DNA of 64,000 nt, taken from Sphingomonas sp. SRS2 (GTDB lineage Bacteria; Pseudomonadota; Alphaproteobacteria; Sphingomonadales; Sphingomonadaceae). The stretch covers positions 62,001-126,000 of the forward strand of contig NZ_LARW01000086.1 of NCBI RefSeq assembly GCF_000971055.1. Reading direction: 5' to 3'. Shown in pieces: positions 1-8,222 of the stretch (its first letter is position 1; each line of letters begins with the position of its first letter). The notes under the pieces are model-generated. The model did not search any database. It saw only the letters and a list, made by a program, of their open reading frames with translations, and was not told the DNA's origin. Position numbers and translations under genes: made by a program.

Positions 1-317
1 GTTGGGCGGCCAATGACTTCGGGACGATCATCTCACGCATCGACATCCTGCGCGCGGTCTCGCCGGGCGAACCCTATCAGACGCTGCCCTTCGTGCGCCC
101 CGGCGGCGACATTCTGCTGAAGGCCGAGAGCTGGCCGAAAGTCGAACGCGTCCTGCAGATTGTCGACGCCATCGAGGCGATCGGCATCAATCCGGCCGAG
201 GTCTCGCCGCATCACTGGCGGCACGTTCACAATCGTCTCTCTGCCGGCCAGGAGCCGCGCAGCTACACGGCCGACCAGCATCGAGCCATCCTTCTGCGTC
301 GGAAGGTCGAGCCATGA
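1..317 (+). CDS. DUF2840 family protein, 3' part
   Basis: Only the C-terminal ~104 residues are in the window; the frame is open from base 3 to the stop at 315-317. The readable protein (WAANDFGTI near its start, then YQTLPFVRPGGDILL, and HHWRHVHNRLSAG towards the end) matches what I know of DUF2840, a family of unknown function found just upstream of the S26 peptidase gene in alphaproteobacterial conjugation regions. It overlaps the next gene by 4 bases, so the two are probably translationally coupled. The role in transfer is unknown; the family call rests on remembered motifs and on context. Confidence 0.75.
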   Translation, partial: WAANDFGTIISRIDILRAVSPGEPYQTLPFVRPGGDILLKAESWPKVERVLQIVDAIEAIGINPAEVSPHHWRHVHNRLSAGQEPRSYTADQHRAILLRRKVEP

Positions 318-859
318 CCCGCTTCGGCTACGTCATGACGACGTACTTCACCGTGATGCTGATCGGTGGCCTGTCTTTCATCCACGTCACGCCCAGGCTG
401 ATCTGGAATGCGTCCGCCAGTACGCCGGTCGGCCTCTATTCAATCGATCGGTCGCCGCAGCTCGAAGTGACCGACTTGGTCGCCGTGAACGCACCCGAGC
501 CGCTCGCCTCGTTCCTCGCCGAGCGCGGCTACCTGCCTCGCGGCCTCCCGCTCATGAAACGCGTCGCCGGTCTATCGGGGCAACAAGTCTGCCGCACCGG
601 CGCACACGTCACCGTCGACGGCATCGCAATGGGCGATGCGCTGACGCGCGACCGTCTCGGCCGCGATCTTCCCATTTGGCAGGGCTGCCGGCGCATCGCC
701 GACGGCGAGATCTTCCTCATGAACTGGTCCGTCGAGGACAGCCTCGACGGTCGCTACTTCGGTCCGATCTCCGCCCGCTCGATCATCGGCCGCGCAACGC
801 CCGTGTGGACCGATGAAGACGGCAGCGGCCGCTTCGAATGGCGCGCCGCGACGCGGTGA
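314..859 (+). CDS. traF: S26 family signal peptidase (TraF-like)
   Basis: This 181-residue protein has one N-terminal membrane segment (about residues 8-24) and then a periplasmic domain. The probable nucleophile is Ser36 in ASTPVGLY and the general-base lysine is Lys82 in LPLMKRVAG, the Ser/Lys dyad of type I signal peptidases. In RP4-type systems TraF matures and cyclises the TrbC pilin; trbC lies downstream in this same cluster, so the same job is likely. The gene overlaps the DUF2840 gene by 4 bases. A general secretory leader peptidase is less likely because of the short TraF-like architecture and the context. Confidence 0.88.
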   Translation: MTRFGYVMTTYFTVMLIGGLSFIHVTPRLIWNASASTPVGLYSIDRSPQLEVTDLVAVNAPEPLASFLAERGYLPRGLPLMKRVAGLSGQQVCRTGAHVTVDGIAMGDALTRDRLGRDLPIWQGCRRIADGEIFLMNWSVEDSLDGRYFGPISARSIIGRATPVWTDEDGSGRFEWRAATR

Positions 860-904
860 ACGACGCGCCTACTCGACCTCACCGCATAACAAAGGAGTCT
901 TTCC

Positions 905-1240
905 ATGCCGCAGATCGGCGAATTCACGCGCACAAAGAACGGCTACGCCGGCCACATCCGCACACTCTCGCTCGACCTCGATATCGTGCTTGTCCCCGCC
1001 GAGCACACCGACGCCGAGAATGCGCCGGACTATCGCGTTCACCACGGCAACGATGACGGACCTGAGATCGGCGCCGGATGGAAACGCACCGGCGAAAAGG
1101 CCGGCGATTACGTCTCCCTGCAGATCGACGATCCCACCCTGGCCCAGCCGATCCGCGCGAACCTCTTCCAATCGACAGAGGACAAATCCGCCTGGAGCCT
1201 GCACTGGAATCGTCCGCCCAAGCGCGGCGAGCGGGACTAA
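905..1240 (+). CDS. DUF736 domain-containing protein
   Basis: This 111-residue soluble protein opens with MPQIGEFTRTKNGYAGHIRT and has the DUF736 pattern of a short beta-rich domain ending in a SLHWNRPP tail. Its start follows a good AAAGGAG ribosome site at about 891-897. DUF736 genes are regular companions of tra genes in alphaproteobacterial elements, but no molecular function is established. It lies between the S26 peptidase and the lytic transglycosylase, on the same strand. The function is unknown; a DNA-processing or surface role would be a guess. Confidence 0.82.
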   Translation: MPQIGEFTRTKNGYAGHIRTLSLDLDIVLVPAEHTDAENAPDYRVHHGNDDGPEIGAGWKRTGEKAGDYVSLQIDDPTLAQPIRANLFQSTEDKSAWSLHWNRPPKRGERD

Positions 1241-1243
1241 ACG

Positions 1244-2005
1244 ATGTCCGGCCCGCGCCATCAAGCTGTCGTCGGGCGGCCAAACGCCGTCCGACCGACA
1301 GCCTTCCTTCTCCTTTCCGGCCTGCTCCTCGCCGCGCCACTAAGCGCTACAGCGAACGCTCAGAATGCACCCGCCACCCGCACGGCGCCGACCCATCCGT
1401 TCGCGGCCAACATTGACGAGGCCGCACGGCGTTTTGGCATTCCGGCCGCGTGGATTCGCGCCGTCATGCGTGCGGAAAGCGCTGGCGATGTGCGCGCGAT
1501 CTCCTCTGCCGGCGCGATGGGCCTGATGCAGATCATGCCCGGTACGTGGGCGGAGCTGCGCGTCCGCCATAGGCTCGGGCGCAACCCATACGATCCGCGC
1601 GATAACATCCTGGCCGGCGCTGCGTACTTGCGCGAGTTGTATGATCGCTACGGTTCGCCGGGATTTCTTGCGGCCTACAACGCGGGACCAGGGCGCTACG
1701 AAGAGTATCTCGCGGGCCGCCCGTTGCCGGCCGAGACCCGCGCCTATGTAGCCGCGCTGGTCCCTTCCTTCGGCGGCGGTGACCTGCCCGGTGCAGTCAC
1801 CGTCGCCGCGGCTGATCCTCGCGCCTGGACTCGCGCACCGTTGTTCATCACGCGCGCTGGCGGCACCACCGCTGTCGATCCAGCGCAGACGGAAAGCCCT
1901 CCGGATGACGCTCCGGCAGCAACTCCGGCGCGCGAGACTTCTGCGATCGTCCCGCAATCCTCGGGCCTGTTCGTGGCGCGCTCGGATGGTGGAGGCCCGC
2001 GATGA
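1244..2005 (+). CDS. lytic transglycosylase (VirB1-like)
   Basis: This 253-residue exported protein has a signal sequence or membrane anchor at about residues 18-40 (hydrophobic run ending SATANAQ) and an SLT domain at about 55-165. The catalytic glutamate is Glu78 in MRAESAGD, followed by the SSAGAMGLMQIMPGTW motif and AYNAGPG near residue 145. Such enzymes cut peptidoglycan glycan strands so a type IV secretion channel can cross the wall. The gene begins 3 bases after the DUF736 stop. The last ~70 residues are low-complexity and Ala/Pro-rich. Its place directly before the relaxase gene is usual for this family of elements. Confidence 0.9.
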   Translation: MSGPRHQAVVGRPNAVRPTAFLLLSGLLLAAPLSATANAQNAPATRTAPTHPFAANIDEAARRFGIPAAWIRAVMRAESAGDVRAISSAGAMGLMQIMPGTWAELRVRHRLGRNPYDPRDNILAGAAYLRELYDRYGSPGFLAAYNAGPGRYEEYLAGRPLPAETRAYVAALVPSFGGGDLPGAVTVAAADPRAWTRAPLFITRAGGTTAVDPAQTESPPDDAPAATPARETSAIVPQSSGLFVARSDGGGPR

Positions 2006-2077
2006 CGGCGCTTCGCCCGGATCGCGGTCTGGCGGGCTCCAGCGCATCATGGAGTGCGTGGAGGGGGAAGCAGGGCA

Positions 2078-2135
2078 GCACAACCGCACGATGGCAGGAT
2101 AAAGGGGCGCGATGTGCGCCTCGGTTCGGTTGTGC
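2078..2135. other. oriT: candidate oriT: nested inverted repeats
   Basis: Between the transglycosylase stop (2005) and the relaxase start (2250) lie nested inverted repeats. The outer arms are a perfect 9-bp pair, GCACAACCG at 2078-2086 and CGGTTGTGC at 2127-2135. The inner arms are GGCGC at 2106-2110 and GCGCC at 2116-2120 around a 5-base loop. A GCGAATTCGC palindrome follows near 2155. Relaxases usually nick at such hairpins next to their own gene, so this is a plausible oriT. The T-run after 2135 means a transcription terminator is an alternative. No nic site can be assigned by eye. Confidence 0.4.
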
Positions 2136-2249
2136 TTTTTCAATGGCTTACGCTGCGAATTCGCGAGGTGCGCCTGTTCGGCGCAGCCTGCGGCTCCGGC
2201 GATTTCATAAGCAAATCAGCGCTATCGCGCGATGTGCGGTCTTGCCGCC

Positions 2250-3989
2250 ATGAGCGACGACAACGATTTCCGCGTCCGGCCAGGCCGCATCCGCTCGACG
2301 CGCGCGCAGCGCGCGAGACCGTTCATCGCCCAAGCGTTGGCCGCCGCCCAGCGCGCGGGCGGATCGGTCTCCCGGCAAGGGACGATCGGTCCCGGCCACC
2401 GCTCTCGGTTCGGCCGCGGCCAGCGTGCATCGTTGCAGGCCAATCGGCTCATCACCTCCCGCTCGCGCGGCGCTGTCGTCAAGGCGCGTGTGGTCCGCCA
2501 CGGCGGACGCAACGCACCGCTCGCGACCCACCTGAACTATCTGCGCCGCGAGGGCGTCACCCGGGATGGAGAGAAGGCCCGGCTGTTCGGGCCTGGCGCC
2601 GATGACGCTGACCCGAAGGCGTTCGCGGAGCGGTGCGAGAATGACCGGCATCATTTCCGGTTCATCGTATCGCCCGACGACGCCGTCGAAATGGCGGACC
2701 TCAAGACCTTCGCGCGCGATCTCGTCGGGCAGATGGAAAAAGACCTCGGCGCCAAGCTCGATTGGGTCGCCGTCGACCATTGGAACACCGAGCATCCGCA
2801 CCTCCACCTGATTGTGCGTGGCGTGCGCGAGGATGGCGAAAACCTCGTCATCTCCCGCGACTACATCAAGGAGGGCATGCGCGACCGGGCGCGCGACCTG
2901 ATCACCCAAGAACTCGGACCGCGCACCGATCATGAAATCCGCCGCACGCTCGAGCGCCAAGTCGACACGGAGCGCTGGACCAATCTTGATCGGCAGCTCG
3001 CCCGCGACAGCTACCGCACCGGCGTCGTCGACCTCGCGCCGCGGCCCGACCGCCAGCCTGACGAATTTCATGCGCTCAAGGTCGGACGCCTGCGAAAGCT
3101 TGAGTCCCTCGGCCTCGCCGATCAGATCGGTCCCGGCCAGTGGGCGATTTCGGAGAACGCCGAGACGACGCTACGCCAGCTCGGTGAACGCGGCGACATC
3201 ATAAAGCGCATCCATCGCGGCCTGACCGAACACGGCATCGAGCGCGGCGCGTCCAACTATGTGCTCGCCGGGGAAAGCCTGGACGATCCTGTCGTCGGCC
3301 GGCTGGTCGCCCGCGGTCTCGACGATGAGCTGAAGGGTACAGCCTATGCCGTGGTCGACGGCATGGACGGCCGCACCCATCACATCAAGCTGCCCGATCT
3401 CGACGCCGCCGGCGATAGCGCGCCCGGCTCAATCGTCGAGCTGCGCAGGTTCGACGACGCGAAGGGGCAGCGTCGCGTCGCGATGGCGGTCCGATCAGAC
3501 CTCACCATCGAGCAGCAGATCACCGCGACCGGCGCCACTTGGCTTGATCGACAGGCGATCGCCCGCGAGCCGGTTGCGCTCGGTGGCGGGGGCTTCGGCG
3601 CGGAGGTGCGCGACGCCCTGGACCGGCGCGCCGAACACCTGATTGGGCGAGGTCTGGCCGAACGTCAGAACCGCGGCGTCAGCTTCAGCCGCAACCTGAT
3701 CGAGACGCTCCGCCGGCGCGAGTTGGACGCCGTGGGCGCCAAGATCGCGGCAGAAAGCGGCCGCCCATTCAATAAGGCTGCGGCGGGGGAATACGTCGCT
3801 GGCGCCTACCAGCGGCGCATCGCGCTCGCCTCCGGCCGCTTCGCGATGATCGATGACGGCCTCGGCTTCCAGCTCGTGCCCTGGTCGCCCTCACTCGAAA
3901 AGAAACTCGGCCGGCATGTCTCCGGTCTCGCGCGCAGCGATGGCGGCATCGACTGGAGCTTCGGCCGCAAGCGGAGGCTGGGCCTGTGA
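2250..3989 (+). CDS. VirD2-family relaxase (DUF3363)
   Basis: This 579-residue relaxase should nick the element at oriT and lead the strand into the recipient. I chose ATG 2250 (MSDDNDFRVRPG); an in-frame ATG 18 bases upstream adds only six residues. The N-terminal third has the relaxase fold signatures: HLNYLRREG at about residues 94-102 (Tyr97 is a candidate nucleophile) and the metal-binding EHPHLHLIVRG, with His182, His184 and His186. The remainder matches the DUF3363 extension of alphaproteobacterial mobilisation nucleases. It is followed 31 bases later by the coupling protein gene, the usual relaxosome pairing. Confidence 0.9.
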   Translation: MSDDNDFRVRPGRIRSTRAQRARPFIAQALAAAQRAGGSVSRQGTIGPGHRSRFGRGQRASLQANRLITSRSRGAVVKARVVRHGGRNAPLATHLNYLRREGVTRDGEKARLFGPGADDADPKAFAERCENDRHHFRFIVSPDDAVEMADLKTFARDLVGQMEKDLGAKLDWVAVDHWNTEHPHLHLIVRGVREDGENLVISRDYIKEGMRDRARDLITQELGPRTDHEIRRTLERQVDTERWTNLDRQLARDSYRTGVVDLAPRPDRQPDEFHALKVGRLRKLESLGLADQIGPGQWAISENAETTLRQLGERGDIIKRIHRGLTEHGIERGASNYVLAGESLDDPVVGRLVARGLDDELKGTAYAVVDGMDGRTHHIKLPDLDAAGDSAPGSIVELRRFDDAKGQRRVAMAVRSDLTIEQQITATGATWLDRQAIAREPVALGGGGFGAEVRDALDRRAEHLIGRGLAERQNRGVSFSRNLIETLRRRELDAVGAKIAAESGRPFNKAAAGEYVAGAYQRRIALASGRFAMIDDGLGFQLVPWSPSLEKKLGRHVSGLARSDGGIDWSFGRKRRLGL

Positions 3990-4020
3990 ACAGCACGCCT
4001 CATCAAGAAAGGACTCCACT

Positions 4021-6009
4021 ATGTCGGCCACCAAAATCCTCTGGGGCCAGATCCTTGTCGTCTCCCTGATTGTGCTCGCGACCACCTGGGCCGCGACGCA
4101 GTGGACGGCATGGCAGCTCGGCTTCCAGCCGCAGCTCGGCCGGCCATGGTTCGAACTCTTCGGCTGGCCGATCTACTATCCGCCGGCCTTCTTCTGGTGG
4201 TGGTACTTCTACGATGCCTATGCACCGCACGTTTTCGTCGAGGGCGCCTATATCGCGGCATCCGGCGGCTTCATCGCCATCGCGGTCGCCATCGGTATGT
4301 CGGTCTGGCGCGCGCGCGAGGCCAAGAATGTCGAGACCTACGGCTCGGCGCGCTGGGCGCGAGCCGATGAAGTCCGGGCGGCCGGCCTGCTTGGACCCGA
4401 TGGTGTGGTGCTCGGCAGGTTCGACGGCGCCTATCTTCGTCATGACGGACCTGAGCATGTGCTGTGCTTCGCCCCGACCCGCTCCGGCAAGGGCGTCGGC
4501 CTTGTTGTGCCGTCGCTGCTGACCTGGCCAGGCTCCGCCATTGTTCACGACATCAAGGGCGAGAACTGGCAGCTCACCGCCGGCTTCCGCGCCCGACACG
4601 GCCGGGTGCTGCTGTTCGACCCGACCAACGCGAAGTCGTCCGCCTACAACCCGCTGCTCGAGGTCCGCCGCGGCGAATGGGAGGTTCGCGACGTCCAGAA
4701 CATCGCCGACATTCTCGTCGATCCCGAAGGGAGTTTGGAACGCCGCAATCATTGGGAGAAGACGTCCCACGCGCTGCTGGTCGGCGCCATTCTGCACGTT
4801 CTATACGCCGAGACCGACAAGACGCTCGCCGGCGTCGCCGCCTTCCTGTCCGACCCCAAGCGGCCGATCGAGTCGACGCTCGCCGCCATGATGAAGACGG
4901 CGCATCTCGGCGAAGCTGGACCGCACCCGGTCATCGCGTCGGCGGCGCGTGAGCTGCTGAACAAATCAGACAATGAGCGGTCCGGCGTGCTGTCCACCGC
5001 CATGTCGTTCCTCGGGCTTTACCGCGATCCGGTAGTGGCCGAAGTGACTCGCCGCTGTGATTGGCGCATCACCGACATCGTCGGCGGGACGCGGCCATCG
5101 ACGCTCTACCTCGTGGTGCCGCCGTCCGACATCGCGCGCACCAAGCCGCTGATCCGGCTTCTCCTCAACCAGATCGGACGCCGCCTGACCGAGGACCTGC
5201 GGGCAAAGGGAGGCCGACACCGTCTGCTCCTCATGCTCGACGAGTTTCCAGCGCTCGGGCGCCTCGACTTCTTCGAGTCCGCGTTGGCCTTTATGGCCGG
5301 CTATGGCCTGAAGAGCTTCCTGATCGCGCAGTCGTTGAACCAGATCGAGAAAGCCTATGGCCCGAACAACTCGATCCTCGACAACTGCCATGTCCGCGTC
5401 AGCTTCGCGACCAATGACGAGCGGACGGCCAAGCGCGTGTCGGATGCGCTGGGCACCGCGACCGAGATGCGCGCGATGCGGAACTATGCCGGACACCGGC
5501 TCAGCCCTTGGCTCGGCCATCTGATGGTGTCGCGATCGGAGACGGCGCGCCCGCTGCTGACGCCGGGCGAGGTGATGCAGCTCCCGCCCGCGGACGAGAT
5601 CGTCATGATCGCGGGCACGCCGCCGATCCGGGCGAAGAAGGCGCGCTACTTCGAGGATCGCAGGTTTCAGGAACGCATCCTGCCACCGCCGGCGCTGGCA
5701 AAGACAGCGGCGGCAAAGCCGGACGACTGGAGCAAGATGCCGCTGCCGCCGCGGCCGGAGATCGGGGGCGCCGCCGCAAAGGATGGCCAGGGCGACGACG
5801 AGGACCCGACCGGCTCGGAACGCCGCCACCAGCCCGAGCTGAACAAGGCCGGGACCGTCGAGAAGAAGGCGCCGATCGACAACGAGTTCGACCTCGATGG
5901 TCCCGACGACGCCGATGACGACGCCGCGCGCGCACGCCGGCTGAACCAGGTGATGCAGGGCGTCGCGCGGCAGGTCTCGCTCGATCCCAACGACGGCATG
6001 GACCTCTGA
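4021..6009 (+). CDS. traG: conjugal transfer coupling protein TraG (VirD4 type)
   Basis: This 662-residue type IV coupling ATPase links the relaxosome to the Trb channel at the inner membrane. Two N-terminal membrane regions lie at about residues 8-30 and 75-95. Walker A is APTRSGKGVG (about 151-160) and Walker B is LLLMLDEFPALG near 405. The C-terminal ~90 residues are charged and probably flexible. An open frame extends further upstream, but ATG 4021 follows an AAGAAAGGA ribosome site at about 4006-4014 and gives the canonical membrane-anchored N-terminus. It ends 2 bases before the CopG-like gene. Confidence 0.94.
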   Translation: MSATKILWGQILVVSLIVLATTWAATQWTAWQLGFQPQLGRPWFELFGWPIYYPPAFFWWWYFYDAYAPHVFVEGAYIAASGGFIAIAVAIGMSVWRAREAKNVETYGSARWARADEVRAAGLLGPDGVVLGRFDGAYLRHDGPEHVLCFAPTRSGKGVGLVVPSLLTWPGSAIVHDIKGENWQLTAGFRARHGRVLLFDPTNAKSSAYNPLLEVRRGEWEVRDVQNIADILVDPEGSLERRNHWEKTSHALLVGAILHVLYAETDKTLAGVAAFLSDPKRPIESTLAAMMKTAHLGEAGPHPVIASAARELLNKSDNERSGVLSTAMSFLGLYRDPVVAEVTRRCDWRITDIVGGTRPSTLYLVVPPSDIARTKPLIRLLLNQIGRRLTEDLRAKGGRHRLLLMLDEFPALGRLDFFESALAFMAGYGLKSFLIAQSLNQIEKAYGPNNSILDNCHVRVSFATNDERTAKRVSDALGTATEMRAMRNYAGHRLSPWLGHLMVSRSETARPLLTPGEVMQLPPADEIVMIAGTPPIRAKKARYFEDRRFQERILPPPALAKTAAAKPDDWSKMPLPPRPEIGGAAAKDGQGDDEDPTGSERRHQPELNKAGTVEKKAPIDNEFDLDGPDDADDDAARARRLNQVMQGVARQVSLDPNDGMDL

Positions 6010-6011
6010 GC

Positions 6012-6449
6012 GTGGCGATCATGAAGATTCCGAAGAAGCAGCGCCTCTCGGTCTATCTCGATCCGGACATCATGAAGGCGCTCGCCGCTTATGCCGCTCG
6101 TCGCGATCAATCGCGATCCCTGGTCGCGGAAGCGGCGATCGCATCCTTCCTGTCACCCGACACCGCCGAGCGCCAGGAAGCCGCGACCACCAAGCGATTG
6201 GACCAGCTCGACCGGCGCATGACGCGCATGGAACGCGACCTCGGCATTTCGGTGGAAATGCTCGCGGTGTTCGTCCGCCACTGGCTCACCACCAACCCGC
6301 CATTGCCGGAGCCAGCCCAGGCGGCCGCACGCGCACAGGCGGGCGAGCGGTACGACGCCTTCGTCGCCGCGCTCGGCCGACGACTCGCGAAGGGACCGAA
6401 GGTGCGTGAGGAGATTTCCGAAGACGTCGCAGGTGTCCCGGGCGCGTAA
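6012..6449 (+). CDS. CopG/ribbon-helix-helix protein
   Basis: This protein of about 145 residues starts at GTG 6012, or at ATG 6021. The N-terminus (KIPKKQRLSVYLDPDIMKAL, then AARRDQSRSLVAEAAI) fits a ribbon-helix-helix DNA-binding domain. A central helical part (residues ~57-80) is heptad-like and may oligomerise; the C-terminal part is helical and basic. It sits between traG and trbB, where such proteins are usual, and probably acts as a transfer-region repressor or an accessory oriT-binding protein. Which of these applies is inference from context. Confidence 0.78.
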   Translation: MAIMKIPKKQRLSVYLDPDIMKALAAYAARRDQSRSLVAEAAIASFLSPDTAERQEAATTKRLDQLDRRMTRMERDLGISVEMLAVFVRHWLTTNPPLPEPAQAAARAQAGERYDAFVAALGRRLAKGPKVREEISEDVAGVPGA

Positions 6450-6621
6450 TAATCGTCGCCCCGGGCATCGCAAGAGTTTGTCCGTTCCGCCGTCGCCCTG
6501 TCTTTGTACGCCACAGCACTACGACCCCATCCTGCTTGTTGTCATGACCTGATTTCTGCCTCTTCTACTGATCCCCGATCCAGGGCCGCATGTTTGCGGT
6601 CCCGCGCAGAACGGGGACGAC

Positions 6622-7605
6622 ATGGCGGTTTCTCACCAGCAATCTGAAGCGATCCTTCGAGGCGCGCGCATGTTGCGCACCGCCCTTGGCCCCGCCATCG
6701 CCGGATTCCTGGAAGACCCGTCGATCGTCGAGGTGATGCTCAATCCCGATGGACGGCTCTGGATCGACCGGCTGTCCGAGGGCCTTTCCGACAGCGGAGA
6801 GCGTCTGTCGCCCGCGGACGGCGAGCGCATCGTCCGCCTCGTCGCGCATCATGTCGGCGCAGAGGTTCATTCCGGTTCACCACGCGTTTCGGCGGAGCTT
6901 CCCGAAACGGGGGAGCGGTTCGAAGGCCTCTTGCCTCCTGTCGTGGCGGCGCCGGCGTTCGCGATCCGCAAACCCGCCGTCGCTGTCTTCACGCTCGATG
7001 ACTACGTCGCCGCCGACATCATGTCGGTCGAACAGGCGGAGGTGCTCCGCCACGCCGTCGCGGACCGCCGCAACATCCTCGTCGCCGGCGGCACCTCGAC
7101 CGGCAAGACGACGCTCACCAACGCGCTGCTCGCCGAGGTGTCGAAGACCTCCGACCGCGTCGTTCTGATCGAGGACACGCGCGAGCTGCAATGCGCCGCG
7201 CCCAACCTGGTCGCCATGCGGACGAAGGATGGCGTCGCATCGCTCTCCGATCTCGTCCGCTCCTCGCTTCGCTTGCGCCCCGATCGCATTCCGATCGGAG
7301 AGGTGCGCGGCGCCGAGGCGTTGGATTTGCTCAAGGCATGGGGGACGGGCCACCCGGGCGGCATCGGCACGATCCACGCCGGCACCGCGATCGGCGCGCT
7401 GCGCCGCCTCGAGCAGCTCATTCAGGAAGCCGTCATCACCGTCCCGCGCGCGCTGATCGCCGAGACCATCGATCTCGTCGCCGTGCTCAGCGGCCGCGGC
7501 TCGACCCGTCGCCTCGCCGCACTCGCCCGCGTCAAAGGCCTTCAGCCGGACGGCGACTACCGCGTCATCCCCGCAACCCAGCCCGTCTCAGGAGACCCCG
7601 AATGA
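6622..7605 (+). CDS. trbB: conjugal transfer ATPase TrbB (VirB11 type)
   Basis: This 327-residue cytoplasmic hexameric ATPase energises pilus assembly and DNA transfer. The N-terminal domain runs to about residue 125. Walker A is GGTSTGKTT (156-164), followed by the Asp-box-like LIEDTRELQ, and then the [19 protein letters not shown] and [12 protein letters not shown] segments typical of secretion ATPases. It opens the trb operon after a 172-bp gap that holds no gene, so a promoter for trb may lie there. Its TGA overlaps the trbC ATG. Confidence 0.95.
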   Translation: MAVSHQQSEAILRGARMLRTALGPAIAGFLEDPSIVEVMLNPDGRLWIDRLSEGLSDSGERLSPADGERIVRLVAHHVGAEVHSGSPRVSAELPETGERFEGLLPPVVAAPAFAIRKPAVAVFTLDDYVAADIMSVEQAEVLRHAVADRRNILVAGGTSTGKTTLTNALLAEVSKTSDRVVLIEDTRELQCAAPNLVAMRTKDGVASLSDLVRSSLRLRPDRIPIGEVRGAEALDLLKAWGTGHPGGIGTIHAGTAIGALRRLEQLIQEAVITVPRALIAETIDLVAVLSGRGSTRRLAALARVKGLQPDGDYRVIPATQPVSGDPE

Positions 7606-7934
7606 TCCGTCATGCCTTGCTCGCGCGCCGTCACATCGCGACAGCCGTGTCCGTCACCGTCGTCAGCATGATGCTGGCGCCGGCGGCTTATGCTTCCGGC
7701 TCATCGATGCCGTGGGAAGCGCCGCTGCAGTCCATCCTCGAATCCATCGAGGGACCTGTGGCCAAGATCATCGCCGTGATGATCATCATCATCACGGGTC
7801 TGACGCTCGCCTTCGGCGACACATCAGGCGGTGCGCGGAAGCTGATCCAGATCGTCTTCGGCCTGTCGATCGCCTTCGCCGCGTCGAGCTTCTTCCTGTC
7901 GTTCTTCTCTTTCGGCGGCGGAGCGCTCGTTTGA
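7602..7934 (+). CDS. trbC: TrbC pilin subunit
   Basis: This 110-residue prepilin of the VirB2/TrbC family has an N-terminal signal sequence that ends near residues 28-31 (PAAYASG). Two hydrophobic helices follow at about residues 48-68 and 78-102, the second closing on a Gly-rich FGGGALV tail. The mature subunit would form the conjugative pilus and may be processed by the S26 peptidase at 314-859. ATG 7602 overlaps the trbB stop (ATGA), which fixes the start despite a longer open frame upstream. Confidence 0.9.
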   Translation: MIRHALLARRHIATAVSVTVVSMMLAPAAYASGSSMPWEAPLQSILESIEGPVAKIIAVMIIIITGLTLAFGDTSGGARKLIQIVFGLSIAFAASSFFLSFFSFGGGALV

Positions 7935-8215
7935 TGGCGAGCTTGATCGATAGCACCGGCGACGTGCCGGGCTACGCCGTCCCGGTCCATCGGGCGCTCA
8001 CCGAGCATATCCTGCTCGGCGGCGCGCCGCGCTCGATCGCCATCCTCAACGGCACGCTCGCGGCGGCGCTCGGCCTCGGCCTGCGCCTCTGGCTGGTCGG
8101 TCTCGGGCTCTGGGCGATCGGGCATTTCGCGGCGGTGTGGGCGGCCAAACGCGATCCGCAATTCGTCGACGTGGTGCGCCGTCACCTGCGCATCCCCGGC
8201 CACCTGAGCGCGTGA
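7934..8215 (+). CDS. trbD: TrbD (VirB3-like) membrane protein
   Basis: This 93-residue inner-membrane protein has a VPGYAVPVHRALTEHILLGGAPRS N-terminal part and a hydrophobic hairpin at about residues 37-67. VirB3/TrbD proteins partner the VirB4/TrbE ATPase. The start overlaps the trbC stop by one base (TGATG), and trbE begins 8 bases after its stop, so trbC-D-E are translated together. A longer reading frame covers this stretch, but the ATG at 7934 gives the family's usual size. Confidence 0.88.
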   Translation: MASLIDSTGDVPGYAVPVHRALTEHILLGGAPRSIAILNGTLAAALGLGLRLWLVGLGLWAIGHFAAVWAAKRDPQFVDVVRRHLRIPGHLSA

Positions 8216-8222
8216 GGCCCCG

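Noticed and set aside
2002-2253. 83-codon open frame between the transglycosylase and relaxase genes
   Set aside because: It overlaps the transglycosylase stop (ATGA), but the protein is unnatural and covers the inverted repeats; a non-coding oriT region explains it better.
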